A stretch of DNA of 64,000 nt from assembly GCA_964502145.1 (NCBI GenBank), contig CAZCVI010000030.1, forward strand, positions 1 through 64,000, given 5' to 3'. The stretch's first letter is position 1. Every line of letters starts with the position of its first letter. Source of the stretch: CAZCVI01 sp964502145. Lineage in GTDB: Bacteria; Acidobacteriota; Aminicenantia; UBA2199. The position numbers and the translations under genes are program-made. Of this stretch, positions 39,800 through 48,300 are shown one piece after another. Under the pieces are notes generated by a model. The model had not been told where the DNA came from. It did not search any database and saw nothing but the letters and a program-made list of their open reading frames with translations.

Positions 39800-41587
39800 A
39801 TGGAAACCAGAGAAGAAGTAAAAAAAATACCTTATGGGATGTCCGATTATGCCCGTGTACGTAGCAACAATTTTTATTATGTGGACAAAACACAATATCT
39901 CCCACGAATAGAAGATGCGGGATCCTTTTTATTTTTCATCCGCCCCCGGCGTTTTGGCAAATCTTTTTTTCTTTCCCTGTTGGAATATTATTACGACATC
40001 CATCACAACGACCGTTTCGATGAATTATTTAGCGGCACCTGGATTTATGAGAACCCCACTCCAGAGCGTGGAAAATACCTGGTGCTCTCGTTTAACTTTT
40101 CACAGGTGGAGCCTGCCGTCAATAAACTGGAAACTTCCTTTATCAAACACACCAAGAGCAGAGCCCTCTCATTTCTGCGAAAATATGCCGCGCAATTAAT
40201 CAAGGACGTGAATTTTACCCAAAAAACCATCGAAGAAAGCCAGTCCCCCGCCGATATCCTGGCCTCAATTGTTGATATATGCAAGGATTCCAATCGGGAT
40301 TTGTATGTGATCGTGGATGAGTACGACAACTTTTCCAATACCTTGCTAACCACTTCCGGCTCTTCCGCCTATCTGAACGTGACCCAAGGCGAAGGGTTTT
40401 TAAGATCATTTTTTAATATCTTAAAAGGAGGTACTACCGGTGCAGATGCACCCATTAAACGGTTGTTTATCACCGGCGTTTCACCCATTACCATGGACGA
40501 TGTCACCAGTGGTTTTAATATTGGTGAACAGATATCACTCCTGCCCATGTTCAACCAAATGCTGGGCTTCACCCGCCAGGATATCGAGAATATGTTGAAG
40601 TATTATGCAGACGCTGGCTTAATCAATCAAAATTTTAACGATCTGCTGAGCATCATTGACCACTGGTATGGGAATTATTTATTTTCCGAAGATGACAATG
40701 TGTCCATGTACAATCCCACTATGGTCCTCTACTTTATGAAAAATTACTTGATTTATCACACCATTCCAGAGGATTTAATCGACCGGAATGTCCGCATTGA
40801 TTACGGGAAACTCAGGCACCTGATTATCGTGGATAAGGATCATACTAAACTACCCACTACCAATGGTAATTTCAGCAAGTTAAAACAAATTATAGAAACC
40901 GGTGAAATCTTGTCAGAGCTTGTAAAAGGATTCCCACTGGATAAAATAACCGATCCCACCAATTTTAATTCCCTTTTGTTTTATTTCGGTTTGTTAACTA
41001 TCAATGGCACCTACCAGAATAAATTACGGCTGGTTATTCCCAATGAAACAGTCAGACGGTTATACTATAACTATATCGAGGAAGCCTACCGGGAAACAGG
41101 AATCTTTTCCATGGATATGGCCACGTATGGAAACTTAATGGACAATATGGCCTTTAAAGGTGAATGGGAACCGCTATTTAATTATATTCTGGGTCTGATG
41201 AAAGAAAACATGCGGTTACGGGATCTGATTACCGGTGAAAAATCAGTGCAAGCTTTTTTGAATGTGTATCTGGGGCTCAGTGATCTGTACCTGATCACCA
41301 GTGAAAAAGAATTGAACATGGGGTATGCGGATATTTTTATGGAACCCTTTATCGCCCGCTATCAAGATGTCTCTCATGCCTATCTATTGGAACTGAAATA
41401 TATCCCCATCGGCAAAAAACCAACCAAAGCCAAGCTCACGCAATTAAAAAACGAGGCCCACGCCCAATTAAAACAATACCACCTCGATAAAAAGTTCCAA
41501 AAAGTCCTTGAAAAGACGACCTTGATCAAATTGGTAGTGATCTTCTGCGGTCCTGAAGCCATCCACATTGGAAAAGTTGAGCCATAA
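39800..41587 (+). CDS. AAA-ATPase_like / PD-(D/E)XK nuclease family protein, copy 1
   Basis: A 595-residue protein of the AAA-ATPase_like (PF09820) plus C-terminal PD-(D/E)XK (PDDEXK_9, PF08011) family. Visible motifs are the Walker-A-like RPRRFGKS near residue 50, Walker B LYVIVDEYDN near residue 180, and a C-terminal nuclease motif with an acidic GYADIF and ELKY. The start METREE is chosen because it follows the promoter and GGAGGT (39782-39787), and because the longer frame is not kept in copy 3. The family is widespread and often multicopy, with no settled function. Residues from about 195 to the end are identical in all three copies. Residues 60-190 match copy 3 but not copy 2. Confidence 0.85.
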   Translation: METREEVKKIPYGMSDYARVRSNNFYYVDKTQYLPRIEDAGSFLFFIRPRRFGKSFFLSLLEYYYDIHHNDRFDELFSGTWIYENPTPERGKYLVLSFNFSQVEPAVNKLETSFIKHTKSRALSFLRKYAAQLIKDVNFTQKTIEESQSPADILASIVDICKDSNRDLYVIVDEYDNFSNTLLTTSGSSAYLNVTQGEGFLRSFFNILKGGTTGADAPIKRLFITGVSPITMDDVTSGFNIGEQISLLPMFNQMLGFTRQDIENMLKYYADAGLINQNFNDLLSIIDHWYGNYLFSEDDNVSMYNPTMVLYFMKNYLIYHTIPEDLIDRNVRIDYGKLRHLIIVDKDHTKLPTTNGNFSKLKQIIETGEILSELVKGFPLDKITDPTNFNSLLFYFGLLTINGTYQNKLRLVIPNETVRRLYYNYIEEAYRETGIFSMDMATYGNLMDNMAFKGEWEPLFNYILGLMKENMRLRDLITGEKSVQAFLNVYLGLSDLYLITSEKELNMGYADIFMEPFIARYQDVSHAYLLELKYIPIGKKPTKAKLTQLKNEAHAQLKQYHLDKKFQKVLEKTTLIKLVVIFCGPEAIHIGKVEP

Positions 41588-41598
41588 TTTGCAGGCAA

Positions 41599-41759
41599 GT
41601 AAAAGAAGACCACAGATTACGCAGATTAAAAGGATTAGACAGATTAAAAAAGGACTTAAGAAAAAGAGTGGCCCACGAATTACACGAATGAACACGAATG
41701 AACACTAAGAAAGAGTTTTTTTTCTTCTTCATTCGTGCAAATTCGTGTAATTCGTGGGA
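41599..41759 (+). repeat. CACGAATT-type hairpin repeat, copy a (right outer arm missing)
   Basis: The outer arm GACCACAGATTACGCAGATT is followed by the inner arm CCCACGAATTACACGAATG (from 41672) and its complement ATTCGTGTAATTCGTGGG (ending 41758) around a T-rich loop. The right outer arm is absent. The rest of the 300-base gap (41760-41881) shows about 50 bases of homology to the region upstream of copy 1. Confidence 0.75.
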
Positions 41760-41881
41760 GGGTCCTTTAAACTGGGTGAGAATGTAGTCCCAATACCAAT
41801 CGGCTGAACAGTTACAAAAAATCAAAGTAACCATTCAGGCTTAAATAGATAAAGCCCATTAAATTTCTGGCTATTCCTGCT

Positions 41882-41909
41882 TTGAAAAATAATGGAATTG
41901 GTATATAAT
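41882..41909 (+). promoter_or_regulatory. Promoter of AAA-ATPase_like gene copy 2
   Basis: TTGAAA (41882-41887), 16 bases, TATAAT (41904-41909). Same promoter as copies 1 and 3, with one A fewer in the spacer. Confidence 0.7.
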
Positions 41910-41933
41910 AACAGTGGAGGTCGTAAATATACC

Positions 41934-43733
41934 ATGGAAACCAGAGAAGAAGTAAAAAAAATACCTTATGGGATGTCCGATTATAATCTAGTCCGTAGCG
42001 AGAATTATTACTACGTGGATAAATCCCAATACATCCAAGAGATTGAGAACATCGGTAGATACCTGTTTTTCATCCGCCCCCGGCGTTTTGGCAAATCTTT
42101 TTTTCTTTCCTTGTTGTCTATTTATTATGATATCCTTCAAAAAGAACGGTTTGAAGAATTGTTCAGCGGTACCTGGATTTATAAGAATCCCACTCCAGAG
42201 CGCGGAAAATATCTGGTGCTCTCGTTTAATTTTTCCCAGATGGAGCTTATTGATAATAAACTGAATATTTCTTTTACTGATTATGTTCGTGATACCGCAT
42301 TGGATTTCATCGAAAAATACAGACCTGTACTTGCCAGCAATCCCTATTTGGAACACTATGCTAAAACCATAGAAGAAGATAAGAACTTGACACCATCAGG
42401 TATTTTATCAAAACTAAACCGACTGGTCAAAGGGAGTGGACAGAGCATGTATGTCATCATAGATGAATATGATAATTTTGCCAATACACTCTTAACTACT
42501 ACCGGTTCCTCTGCCTACCTAAAGGTGACCCAAGGCGAGGGGATTTTAAGATCATTTTTTAATGTTTTGAAAGGAGGGACTACCGGGGCGGATGCACCTA
42601 TTAAACGGTTGTTTATCACCGGGGTTTCACCCATTACCATGGATGATGTCACCAGTGGTTTTAATATTGGTGAACAGATATCACTCCTGCCCATGTTCAA
42701 CCAAATGCTGGGCTTCACCCGCCAGGATATCGAGAATATGTTGAAGTATTATGCAGACGCTGGCTTAATCAATCAAAATTTTAACGATCTGCTGAGCATC
42801 ATTGACCACTGGTATGGGAATTATTTATTTTCCGAAGATGACAATGTGTCCATGTACAATCCCACTATGGTCCTCTACTTTATGAAAAATTACTTGATTT
42901 ATCACACCATTCCAGAGGATTTAATCGACCGGAATGTCCGCATTGATTACGGGAAACTCAGGCACCTGATTATCGTGGATAAGGATCATACTAAACTACC
43001 CACTACCAATGGTAATTTCAGCAAGTTAAAACAAATTATAGAAACCGGTGAAATCTTGTCAGAGCTTGTAAAAGGATTCCCACTGGATAAAATAACCGAT
43101 CCCACCAATTTTAATTCCCTTTTGTTTTATTTCGGTTTGTTAACTATCAATGGCACCTACCAGAATAAATTACGGCTGGTTATTCCCAATGAAACAGTCA
43201 GACGGTTATACTATAACTATATCGAGGAAGCCTACCGGGAAACAGGAATCTTTTCCATGGATATGGCCACGTATGGAAACTTAATGGACAATATGGCCTT
43301 TAAAGGTGAATGGGAACCGCTATTTAATTATATTCTGGGTCTGATGAAAGAAAACATGCGGTTACGGGATCTGATTACCGGTGAAAAATCAGTGCAAGCT
43401 TTTTTGAATGTGTATCTGGGGCTCAGTGATCTGTACCTGATCACCAGTGAAAAAGAATTGAACATGGGGTATGCGGATATTTTTATGGAACCCTTTATCG
43501 CCCGCTATCAAGATGTCTCTCATGCCTATCTATTGGAACTGAAATATATCCCCATCGGCAAAAAACCAACCAAAGCCAAGCTCACGCAATTAAAAAACGA
43601 GGCCCACGCCCAATTAAAACAATACCACCTCGATAAAAAGTTCCAAAAAGTCCTTGAAAAGACGACCTTGATCAAATTGGTAGTGATCTTCTGCGGTCCT
43701 GAAGCCATCCACATTGGAAAAGTTGAGCCATAA
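41934..43733 (+). CDS. AAA-ATPase_like / PD-(D/E)XK nuclease family protein, copy 2
   Basis: A 599-residue paralogue of the preceding gene with the same architecture (RPRRFGKS, MYVIIDEYDN, ELKY). Its first 60 residues (YNLVRSENYYYVDKSQYIQ) match copy 3, not copy 1. Residues about 60-190 are unique to this copy and include a four-residue length difference (SIYYDILQKERFEE, FIEKYRPVLASNPYLE). The C-terminal two thirds are identical to the other copies. The start is set as in copy 1, after GGAGGT. Confidence 0.85.
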   Translation: METREEVKKIPYGMSDYNLVRSENYYYVDKSQYIQEIENIGRYLFFIRPRRFGKSFFLSLLSIYYDILQKERFEELFSGTWIYKNPTPERGKYLVLSFNFSQMELIDNKLNISFTDYVRDTALDFIEKYRPVLASNPYLEHYAKTIEEDKNLTPSGILSKLNRLVKGSGQSMYVIIDEYDNFANTLLTTTGSSAYLKVTQGEGILRSFFNVLKGGTTGADAPIKRLFITGVSPITMDDVTSGFNIGEQISLLPMFNQMLGFTRQDIENMLKYYADAGLINQNFNDLLSIIDHWYGNYLFSEDDNVSMYNPTMVLYFMKNYLIYHTIPEDLIDRNVRIDYGKLRHLIIVDKDHTKLPTTNGNFSKLKQIIETGEILSELVKGFPLDKITDPTNFNSLLFYFGLLTINGTYQNKLRLVIPNETVRRLYYNYIEEAYRETGIFSMDMATYGNLMDNMAFKGEWEPLFNYILGLMKENMRLRDLITGEKSVQAFLNVYLGLSDLYLITSEKELNMGYADIFMEPFIARYQDVSHAYLLELKYIPIGKKPTKAKLTQLKNEAHAQLKQYHLDKKFQKVLEKTTLIKLVVIFCGPEAIHIGKVEP

Positions 43734-43750
43734 TTTGCAGGCAAGTAAAA

Positions 43751-43967
43751 GAAGACCACAGATTACGCAGATTAAAAGGATTAGACAGATTAAAAAAGGA
43801 CTTAAGAAAAAGAGTGGCCCACGAATTACACGAATGAACACGAATGAACACTAAGAAAGAGTTTTTTTTCTTCTTCATTCGTACAAATTCGTGTAATTCG
43901 TGGGAGTCTTTTTCTTTTAATCTGTGTCAATCATTTAAATCTGCGTAATCTGTGGTCTTCTTTTTAT
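43751..43967 (+). repeat. CACGAATT-type nested hairpin repeat, copy b (complete)
   Basis: The outer arms GACCACAGATTACGCAGATT and AATCTGCGTAATCTGTGGTC enclose the inner arms CCCACGAATTACACGAATG and ATTCGTGTAATTCGTGGG with a T8 loop. Such sequences are common in many environmental bacterial genomes. The remaining bases up to 44017 show nothing else clear. Confidence 0.8.
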
Positions 43968-44017
43968 GCCTGAAAAAGAGCGCGGGGTGAACACGGGTAG
44001 CCGAGTTTTTTAGGGGG

Positions 44018-44046
44018 TTGAAAAATACGCTGTTTTGCTATATAAT
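44018..44046 (+). promoter_or_regulatory. Promoter of Rpn-family gene, leaderless
   Basis: TTGAAA (44018-44023), 17 bases, TATAAT (44041-44046). Only six bases separate the -10 from the ATG at 44053, so transcription would begin at or next to the start codon. Confidence 0.7.
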
Positions 44047-44052
44047 ATAAAT

Positions 44053-45009
44053 ATGGACAAGATAAATAATGTGCATGACAGGATGTTCAAGGAGGTTTTT
44101 AAAAAACCGTCCAACGTGAGAGTATTGTTGCAGAACGTATTACCCGAAGCCCTTAAGAGCAGGCTTGATTTCTCTACCATGGAAGTGGATTCCACCGGTT
44201 ATTTATCCAATGAATTCGATGAATTTTTTTCTGATATCATCGTGAAAACCAAGATATTGGGCAAAAAAGGTCGGCAGATTCCCACGGACATCTGTTTTGT
44301 GTTTGAGCATAAAACCGAGGCCAGGCGAAAGATTTTCCTGCAATTCCTCAGTTACATGCTTTTGGAATGGAAGCGGGACACCAAAGAAAAAAAGAAGTTA
44401 CGTGTGATCATACCCGTGGTTTTTTATCATGGGAAAAAGAAGTGGACCGTTCCGCTGGAGTTTTCGAAGCAGTTTGATGTGGACGAGGAGTTAAAAGAAT
44501 TATTGCTGAATTTCCGCTATGTTCTGATTGATGCTAGCCATGGGGATTTTATGGCGCAGGCCAATGAAGAGCTAAAATCGAATGTCTATCTTCTGAGTGC
44601 CATGGTATTTATGAAATGCGCCTATACTGGTGACCTTGAAGCGGTCATGGAAATCTTTAAATTCTGGCAGCGCACAGGATTTATCAATAACACCGAGCAG
44701 GTCGTATTCTTTCTCATTTATATTTCCGATACCCAGAATATCGAGCAGAAACGATTGCAAGAAATGTTGAAGGAAAGTAATATTAAAGGAGGTAAAATCA
44801 TGCAAACCTTAGGAAGTAGATTAAGAGCCGAAGGCGAAAAAATAGGCGTCAAGAAAGGTGAGAAATTAGGCGTCAAGAAAGGTGAGAAAAATGGCGCACG
44901 TAAAACGGCATTGGCTTTATTGAAAAGAGGTGTGGATATCAATCTCATTTTGGACGCCACCGGCTTATCCATAAATGAACTGGGTATGGCTTCTAAAACC
45001 AATGACTAA
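44053..45009 (+). CDS. Rpn/YhgA-like PD-(D/E)XK nuclease (transposase_31 family)
   Basis: A 318-residue Rpn family (PF04754-like) protein beginning MDKINNVHDRMFKEVFKKP. The nuclease core is visible as DIIVKT, then CFVFEHKTEARRKIFLQFLSYM. This is followed by RVIIPVVFYHGKKKW, typical of the family. The C-terminus has KKGEKxG repeats and LLKRGVDINLILDATGLSINEL, also typical. E. coli Rpn proteins promote RecA-independent recombination through DNA cleavage; a role here is inferred. A TTG at 44035 opens the frame six codons earlier, but it lies upstream of the -10 box, so the ATG at 44053 is preferred. The gene sits between AAA-ATPase_like copies in a repeat-rich island. Confidence 0.85.
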   Translation: MDKINNVHDRMFKEVFKKPSNVRVLLQNVLPEALKSRLDFSTMEVDSTGYLSNEFDEFFSDIIVKTKILGKKGRQIPTDICFVFEHKTEARRKIFLQFLSYMLLEWKRDTKEKKKLRVIIPVVFYHGKKKWTVPLEFSKQFDVDEELKELLLNFRYVLIDASHGDFMAQANEELKSNVYLLSAMVFMKCAYTGDLEAVMEIFKFWQRTGFINNTEQVVFFLIYISDTQNIEQKRLQEMLKESNIKGGKIMQTLGSRLRAEGEKIGVKKGEKLGVKKGEKNGARKTALALLKRGVDINLILDATGLSINELGMASKTND

Positions 45010-45012
45010 TGA

Positions 45013-45062
45013 CTTTTTAATCTGTGTCAATCATTTAAATCTGCGTAATCTGTGGACTTCTT
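45013..45062 (+). repeat. Single outer arm of the nested hairpin repeat
   Basis: TTAATCTGTGTCAATC and AAATCTGCGTAATCTGTGG match the right outer arm of hairpin copy b. No left arm is present nearby, so this is a half copy. Confidence 0.7.
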
Positions 45063-45083
45063 TATCTCCGTGGCTTCGGACTC

Positions 45084-45386
45084 CTACCCACCCAGCAATT
45101 TCTCTACAATGGCATTAAACTGTTCTTCCGGCATTTTTTCGCGGATTTCGGCGATGAATCCTTTTACTATTTCAACATTGGGGGAACCGATCTTGGTAAA
45201 AATCAGGAAGGATTGCAGGTAATAATGTAACGCGGTATCGTATTGCGTTGTTTCAAAACATACCTTCCCAATTTGTCCCAAACTGTTGGCTATGTTCGGT
45301 ATATCCCCCAGCTTCTCAAACATTTCCAACGACTTCCGGTACTGGGCCAATGCCTCGTCATAATGGATAGAAAGTATGGTATCAGA
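45084..45386 (-). pseudogene. TPR-repeat protein remnant
   Basis: About 100 residues in frame on the minus strand, with TPR-like sequence (YDEALAQYRKSLEMFEKLGDIPNIANSLGQIG, then TALHYYLQSFLIF) and a plausible C-terminus KLLGG before the stop. The frame is closed upstream by a TGA near 45390, with no proper ATG or ribosome-binding site. It looks like the 3' end of a longer TPR gene that lost its 5' part. The 180 bases from there to 45567 contain only the promoter of the next gene. Confidence 0.6.
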
Positions 45387-45532
45387 TCAACCAGCATGTT
45401 TCATTCTCCATCACACAAGATTTAATATTGCTATTGTGCCAGATAGAAAACCAATTGTCATGAAAAAAGTGGCGGGTGGAGTAGGAGTAAGATTGGAAAC
45501 ACGGTATATTGTCGAATAAATTTTTTTCAGTG

Positions 45533-45561
45533 TTGAAATAATCGTTTTTTTTATTTATAAT
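45533..45561 (+). promoter_or_regulatory. Promoter of the DUF433/DUF5615 pair, leaderless
   Basis: TTGAAA (45533-45538), 17 bases, TATAAT (45556-45561), then six bases to the ATG at 45568. Same geometry as the Rpn promoter. The transcript would start at the initiation codon. Confidence 0.7.
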
Positions 45562-45567
45562 ACTATT

Positions 45568-45792
45568 ATGCAATTTAAGAGAATTACCATTAACCCGAAC
45601 ATATGTGGAGGTAAGCCTATTATAAGAGGGTTGCGCTTCCCGGTTTCGCGGCTGCTGGGTTTACTGGCTGCCGGGGAGACCCCGGAATCCATTTCCCAAT
45701 CATATCCATACATCAAAAAAGAAGATATTGCCGAAGTGTTAAACTATGCGGCATTTCTTTCTGATGAACGGGTTATAGAATTTGCGGTATGA
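45568..45792 (+). CDS. DUF433 family antitoxin
   Basis: A 74-residue DUF433 protein with the family signature ITINPNICGGKPIIRGLRFPVSRLL and the motif GETPESISQSYPYIKKEDIAEVLNYA, a winged-helix-like DNA-binding fold. It overlaps the next gene by four bases (ATGA at 45789-45792), so translation is coupled. DUF433 proteins are commonly paired with DUF5615 PIN-like proteins as predicted type II toxin-antitoxin modules. The antitoxin role is by family association. No ribosome-binding site is seen, in line with a leaderless message. Confidence 0.85.
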   Translation: MQFKRITINPNICGGKPIIRGLRFPVSRLLGLLAAGETPESISQSYPYIKKEDIAEVLNYAAFLSDERVIEFAV

Positions 45793-46160
45793 AGTTCCTT
45801 TTAGATATGCCCGTTTCCAAGAGTCTTCTTGATGTCATTCACTCTTTTGGCCATGAGGGGGTTCATGCCAGCGACATCGGGAAAGCATTTGCTACAGATT
45901 CAGAATTGTTGGAGATGGCACGAATCGAAAATCGGGTAATCATCACCGCAGATTTGGATTTTCCTCAACTTTTGGCTCTTACTTTCGCTGTGGGCCCAGG
46001 AATTATTATGTTTCGTGGTGGAAATTATTCAGATAAGGGGATGTGTGACTTACTTGTGCGGGTATTTAAAGAAGTACCCCCTGAAAATTTACAGATTTCA
46101 ATCTGTGTGGTCGATCAAAAAAGAATCCGTATTACCCAACTCCCAGTCACGCGGAAATAA
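45789..46160 (+). CDS. DUF5615 PIN-like toxin
   Basis: A 123-residue DUF5615 (PIN-like) protein. Acidic residues expected at a PIN nuclease site are present: LLDMPVS at the start, HASDIG near residue 30, ADLDFPQL near residue 58. It overlaps the DUF433 gene by ATGA, forming a two-gene operon. It is predicted to be the ribonuclease toxin of the pair; no activity is proven from sequence. It ends about 80 bases before the promoter of AAA-ATPase_like copy 3. Confidence 0.8.
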   Translation: MKFLLDMPVSKSLLDVIHSFGHEGVHASDIGKAFATDSELLEMARIENRVIITADLDFPQLLALTFAVGPGIIMFRGGNYSDKGMCDLLVRVFKEVPPENLQISICVVDQKRIRITQLPVTRK

Positions 46161-46240
46161 TTTTGGGTTTACTGGACTGTCTCTAAAAACACAAAAAAAC
46201 GTTTCGGGCAGGAACCCTTTTTAAATTCAAAGCTACTGCT

Positions 46241-46269
46241 TTGAAAAAGTAATGGAATTGGTATATAAT
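46241..46269 (+). promoter_or_regulatory. Promoter of AAA-ATPase_like gene copy 3
   Basis: TTGAAA (46241-46246), 17 bases, TATAAT (46264-46269), followed by GGAGGT at 46276-46281. Confidence 0.75.
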
Positions 46270-46292
46270 AACAGTGGAGGTCGTAACATACC

Positions 46293-48080
46293 ATGGAAAC
46301 CAGAGAAGAAGTAAAAAAAATACCTTATGGGATGTCCGATTATAATCTAGTCCGTAGCGAGAATTATTACTACGTGGATAAATCCCAATACATCCAAGAG
46401 ATTGAGAACATCGGTAGATACCTGTTTTTCATCCGCCCCCGGCGTTTTGGTAAATCTTTTTTTCTTTCCTTGCTGGAATATTATTACGACATCCATCACA
46501 ACGACCGTTTCGATGAATTATTTAGCGGCACCTGGATTTATGAGAACCCCACTCCAGAGCGTGGAAAATACCTGGTGCTCTCGTTTAACTTTTCACAGGT
46601 GGAGCCTGCCGTCAATAAACTGGAAACTTCCTTTATCAAACACACCAAGAGCAGAGCCCTCTCATTTCTGCGAAAATATGCCGCGCAATTAATCAAGGAC
46701 GTGAATTTTACCCAAAAAACCATCGAAGAAAGCCAGTCCCCCGCCGATATCCTGGCCTCAATTGTTGATATATGCAAGGATTCCAATCGGGATTTGTATG
46801 TGATCGTGGATGAGTACGACAACTTTTCCAATACCTTGCTAACCACTTCCGGCTCTTCCGCCTATCTGAACGTGACCCAAGGCGAAGGGTTTTTAAGATC
46901 ATTTTTTAATATCTTAAAAGGAGGTACTACCGGTGCAGATGCACCCATTAAACGGTTGTTTATCACCGGCGTTTCACCCATTACCATGGACGATGTCACC
47001 AGTGGTTTTAATATTGGTGAACAGATATCACTCCTGCCCATGTTCAACCAAATGCTGGGCTTCACCCGCCAGGATATCGAGAATATGTTGAAGTATTATG
47101 CAGACGCTGGCTTAATCAATCAAAATTTTAACGATCTGCTGAGCATCATTGACCACTGGTATGGGAATTATTTATTTTCCGAAGATGACAATGTGTCCAT
47201 GTACAATCCCACTATGGTCCTCTACTTTATGAAAAATTACTTGATTTATCACACCATTCCAGAGGATTTAATCGACCGGAATGTCCGCATTGATTACGGG
47301 AAACTCAGGCACCTGATTATCGTGGATAAGGATCATACTAAACTACCCACTACCAATGGTAATTTCAGCAAGTTAAAACAAATTATAGAAACCGGTGAAA
47401 TCTTGTCAGAGCTTGTAAAAGGATTCCCACTGGATAAAATAACCGATCCCACCAATTTTAATTCCCTTTTGTTTTATTTCGGTTTGTTAACTATCAATGG
47501 CACCTACCAGAATAAATTACGGCTGGTTATTCCCAATGAAACAGTCAGACGGTTATACTATAACTATATCGAGGAAGCCTACCGGGAAACAGGAATCTTT
47601 TCCATGGATATGGCCACGTATGGAAACTTAATGGACAATATGGCCTTTAAAGGTGAATGGGAACCGCTATTTAATTATATTCTGGGTCTGATGAAAGAAA
47701 ACATGCGGTTACGGGATCTGATTACCGGTGAAAAATCAGTGCAAGCTTTTTTGAATGTGTATCTGGGGCTCAGTGATCTGTACCTGATCACCAGTGAAAA
47801 AGAATTGAACATGGGGTATGCGGATATTTTTATGGAACCCTTTATCGCCCGCTATCAAGATGTCTCTCATGCCTATCTATTGGAACTGAAATATATCCCC
47901 ATCGGCAAAAAACCAACCAAAGCCAAGCTCACGCAATTAAAAAACGAGGCCCACGCCCAATTAAAACAATACCACCTCGATAAAAAGTTCCAAAAAGTCC
48001 TTGAAAAGACGACCTTGATCAAATTGGTAGTGATCTTCTGCGGTCCTGAAGCCATCCACATTGGAAAAGTTGAGCCATAA
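46293..48080 (+). CDS. AAA-ATPase_like / PD-(D/E)XK nuclease family protein, copy 3 (mosaic)
   Basis: A 595-residue paralogue with the same domains as copies 1 and 2. Residues 1 to about 60 follow copy 2 (YNLVRSENYYYVDKSQYIQEIENIGRYLF). From LEYYYDIHHNDRF onward it follows copy 1. The switch falls in the conserved Walker-A stretch RPRRFGKSFFLSLL (about 46430-46470). A one-base deletion in the leader puts the ATG at about 46252 out of frame, which fixes METREE as the start for all three genes. The downstream hairpin repeat is also shared with copies 1 and 2, so the repeated unit is about 2.1 kb including promoter and 3' hairpin. Confidence 0.85.
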   Translation: METREEVKKIPYGMSDYNLVRSENYYYVDKSQYIQEIENIGRYLFFIRPRRFGKSFFLSLLEYYYDIHHNDRFDELFSGTWIYENPTPERGKYLVLSFNFSQVEPAVNKLETSFIKHTKSRALSFLRKYAAQLIKDVNFTQKTIEESQSPADILASIVDICKDSNRDLYVIVDEYDNFSNTLLTTSGSSAYLNVTQGEGFLRSFFNILKGGTTGADAPIKRLFITGVSPITMDDVTSGFNIGEQISLLPMFNQMLGFTRQDIENMLKYYADAGLINQNFNDLLSIIDHWYGNYLFSEDDNVSMYNPTMVLYFMKNYLIYHTIPEDLIDRNVRIDYGKLRHLIIVDKDHTKLPTTNGNFSKLKQIIETGEILSELVKGFPLDKITDPTNFNSLLFYFGLLTINGTYQNKLRLVIPNETVRRLYYNYIEEAYRETGIFSMDMATYGNLMDNMAFKGEWEPLFNYILGLMKENMRLRDLITGEKSVQAFLNVYLGLSDLYLITSEKELNMGYADIFMEPFIARYQDVSHAYLLELKYIPIGKKPTKAKLTQLKNEAHAQLKQYHLDKKFQKVLEKTTLIKLVVIFCGPEAIHIGKVEP

Positions 48081-48091
48081 TTTGCAGGCAA

Positions 48092-48285
48092 GTAAAAGAA
48101 GACCACAGATTACGCAGATTAAAAGGATTAGACAGATTAAAAAAGGACTTAAGAAAAAGAGTGGCCCACGAATTACACGAATGAACACGAATGAACACTA
48201 AGAAAGAGTTTTTTTTCTTCTTCATTCGTGCAAATTCGTGTAATTCGTGGGAGTCTTTTTCTTTTTTATCTGTGGGCTTCTTTTT
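48092..48285 (+). repeat. CACGAATT-type nested hairpin repeat, copy c
   Basis: Left outer arm (GACCACAGATTACGCAGATT), inner arms CCCACGAATTACACGAATG and ATTCGTGTAATTCGTGGG around a T-rich loop, and a degenerate right outer arm (TATCTGTGGGCTTC). It follows AAA copy 3 just as copies a and b follow theirs. Confidence 0.75.
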
Positions 48286-48300
48286 TAGTATGAACGCCCC

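Noticed and set aside
45420..45480. Short plus-strand ORF MKKVAGGVGVRLE
   Set aside because: 19 codons, no ribosome-binding site or known relatives; probably chance.
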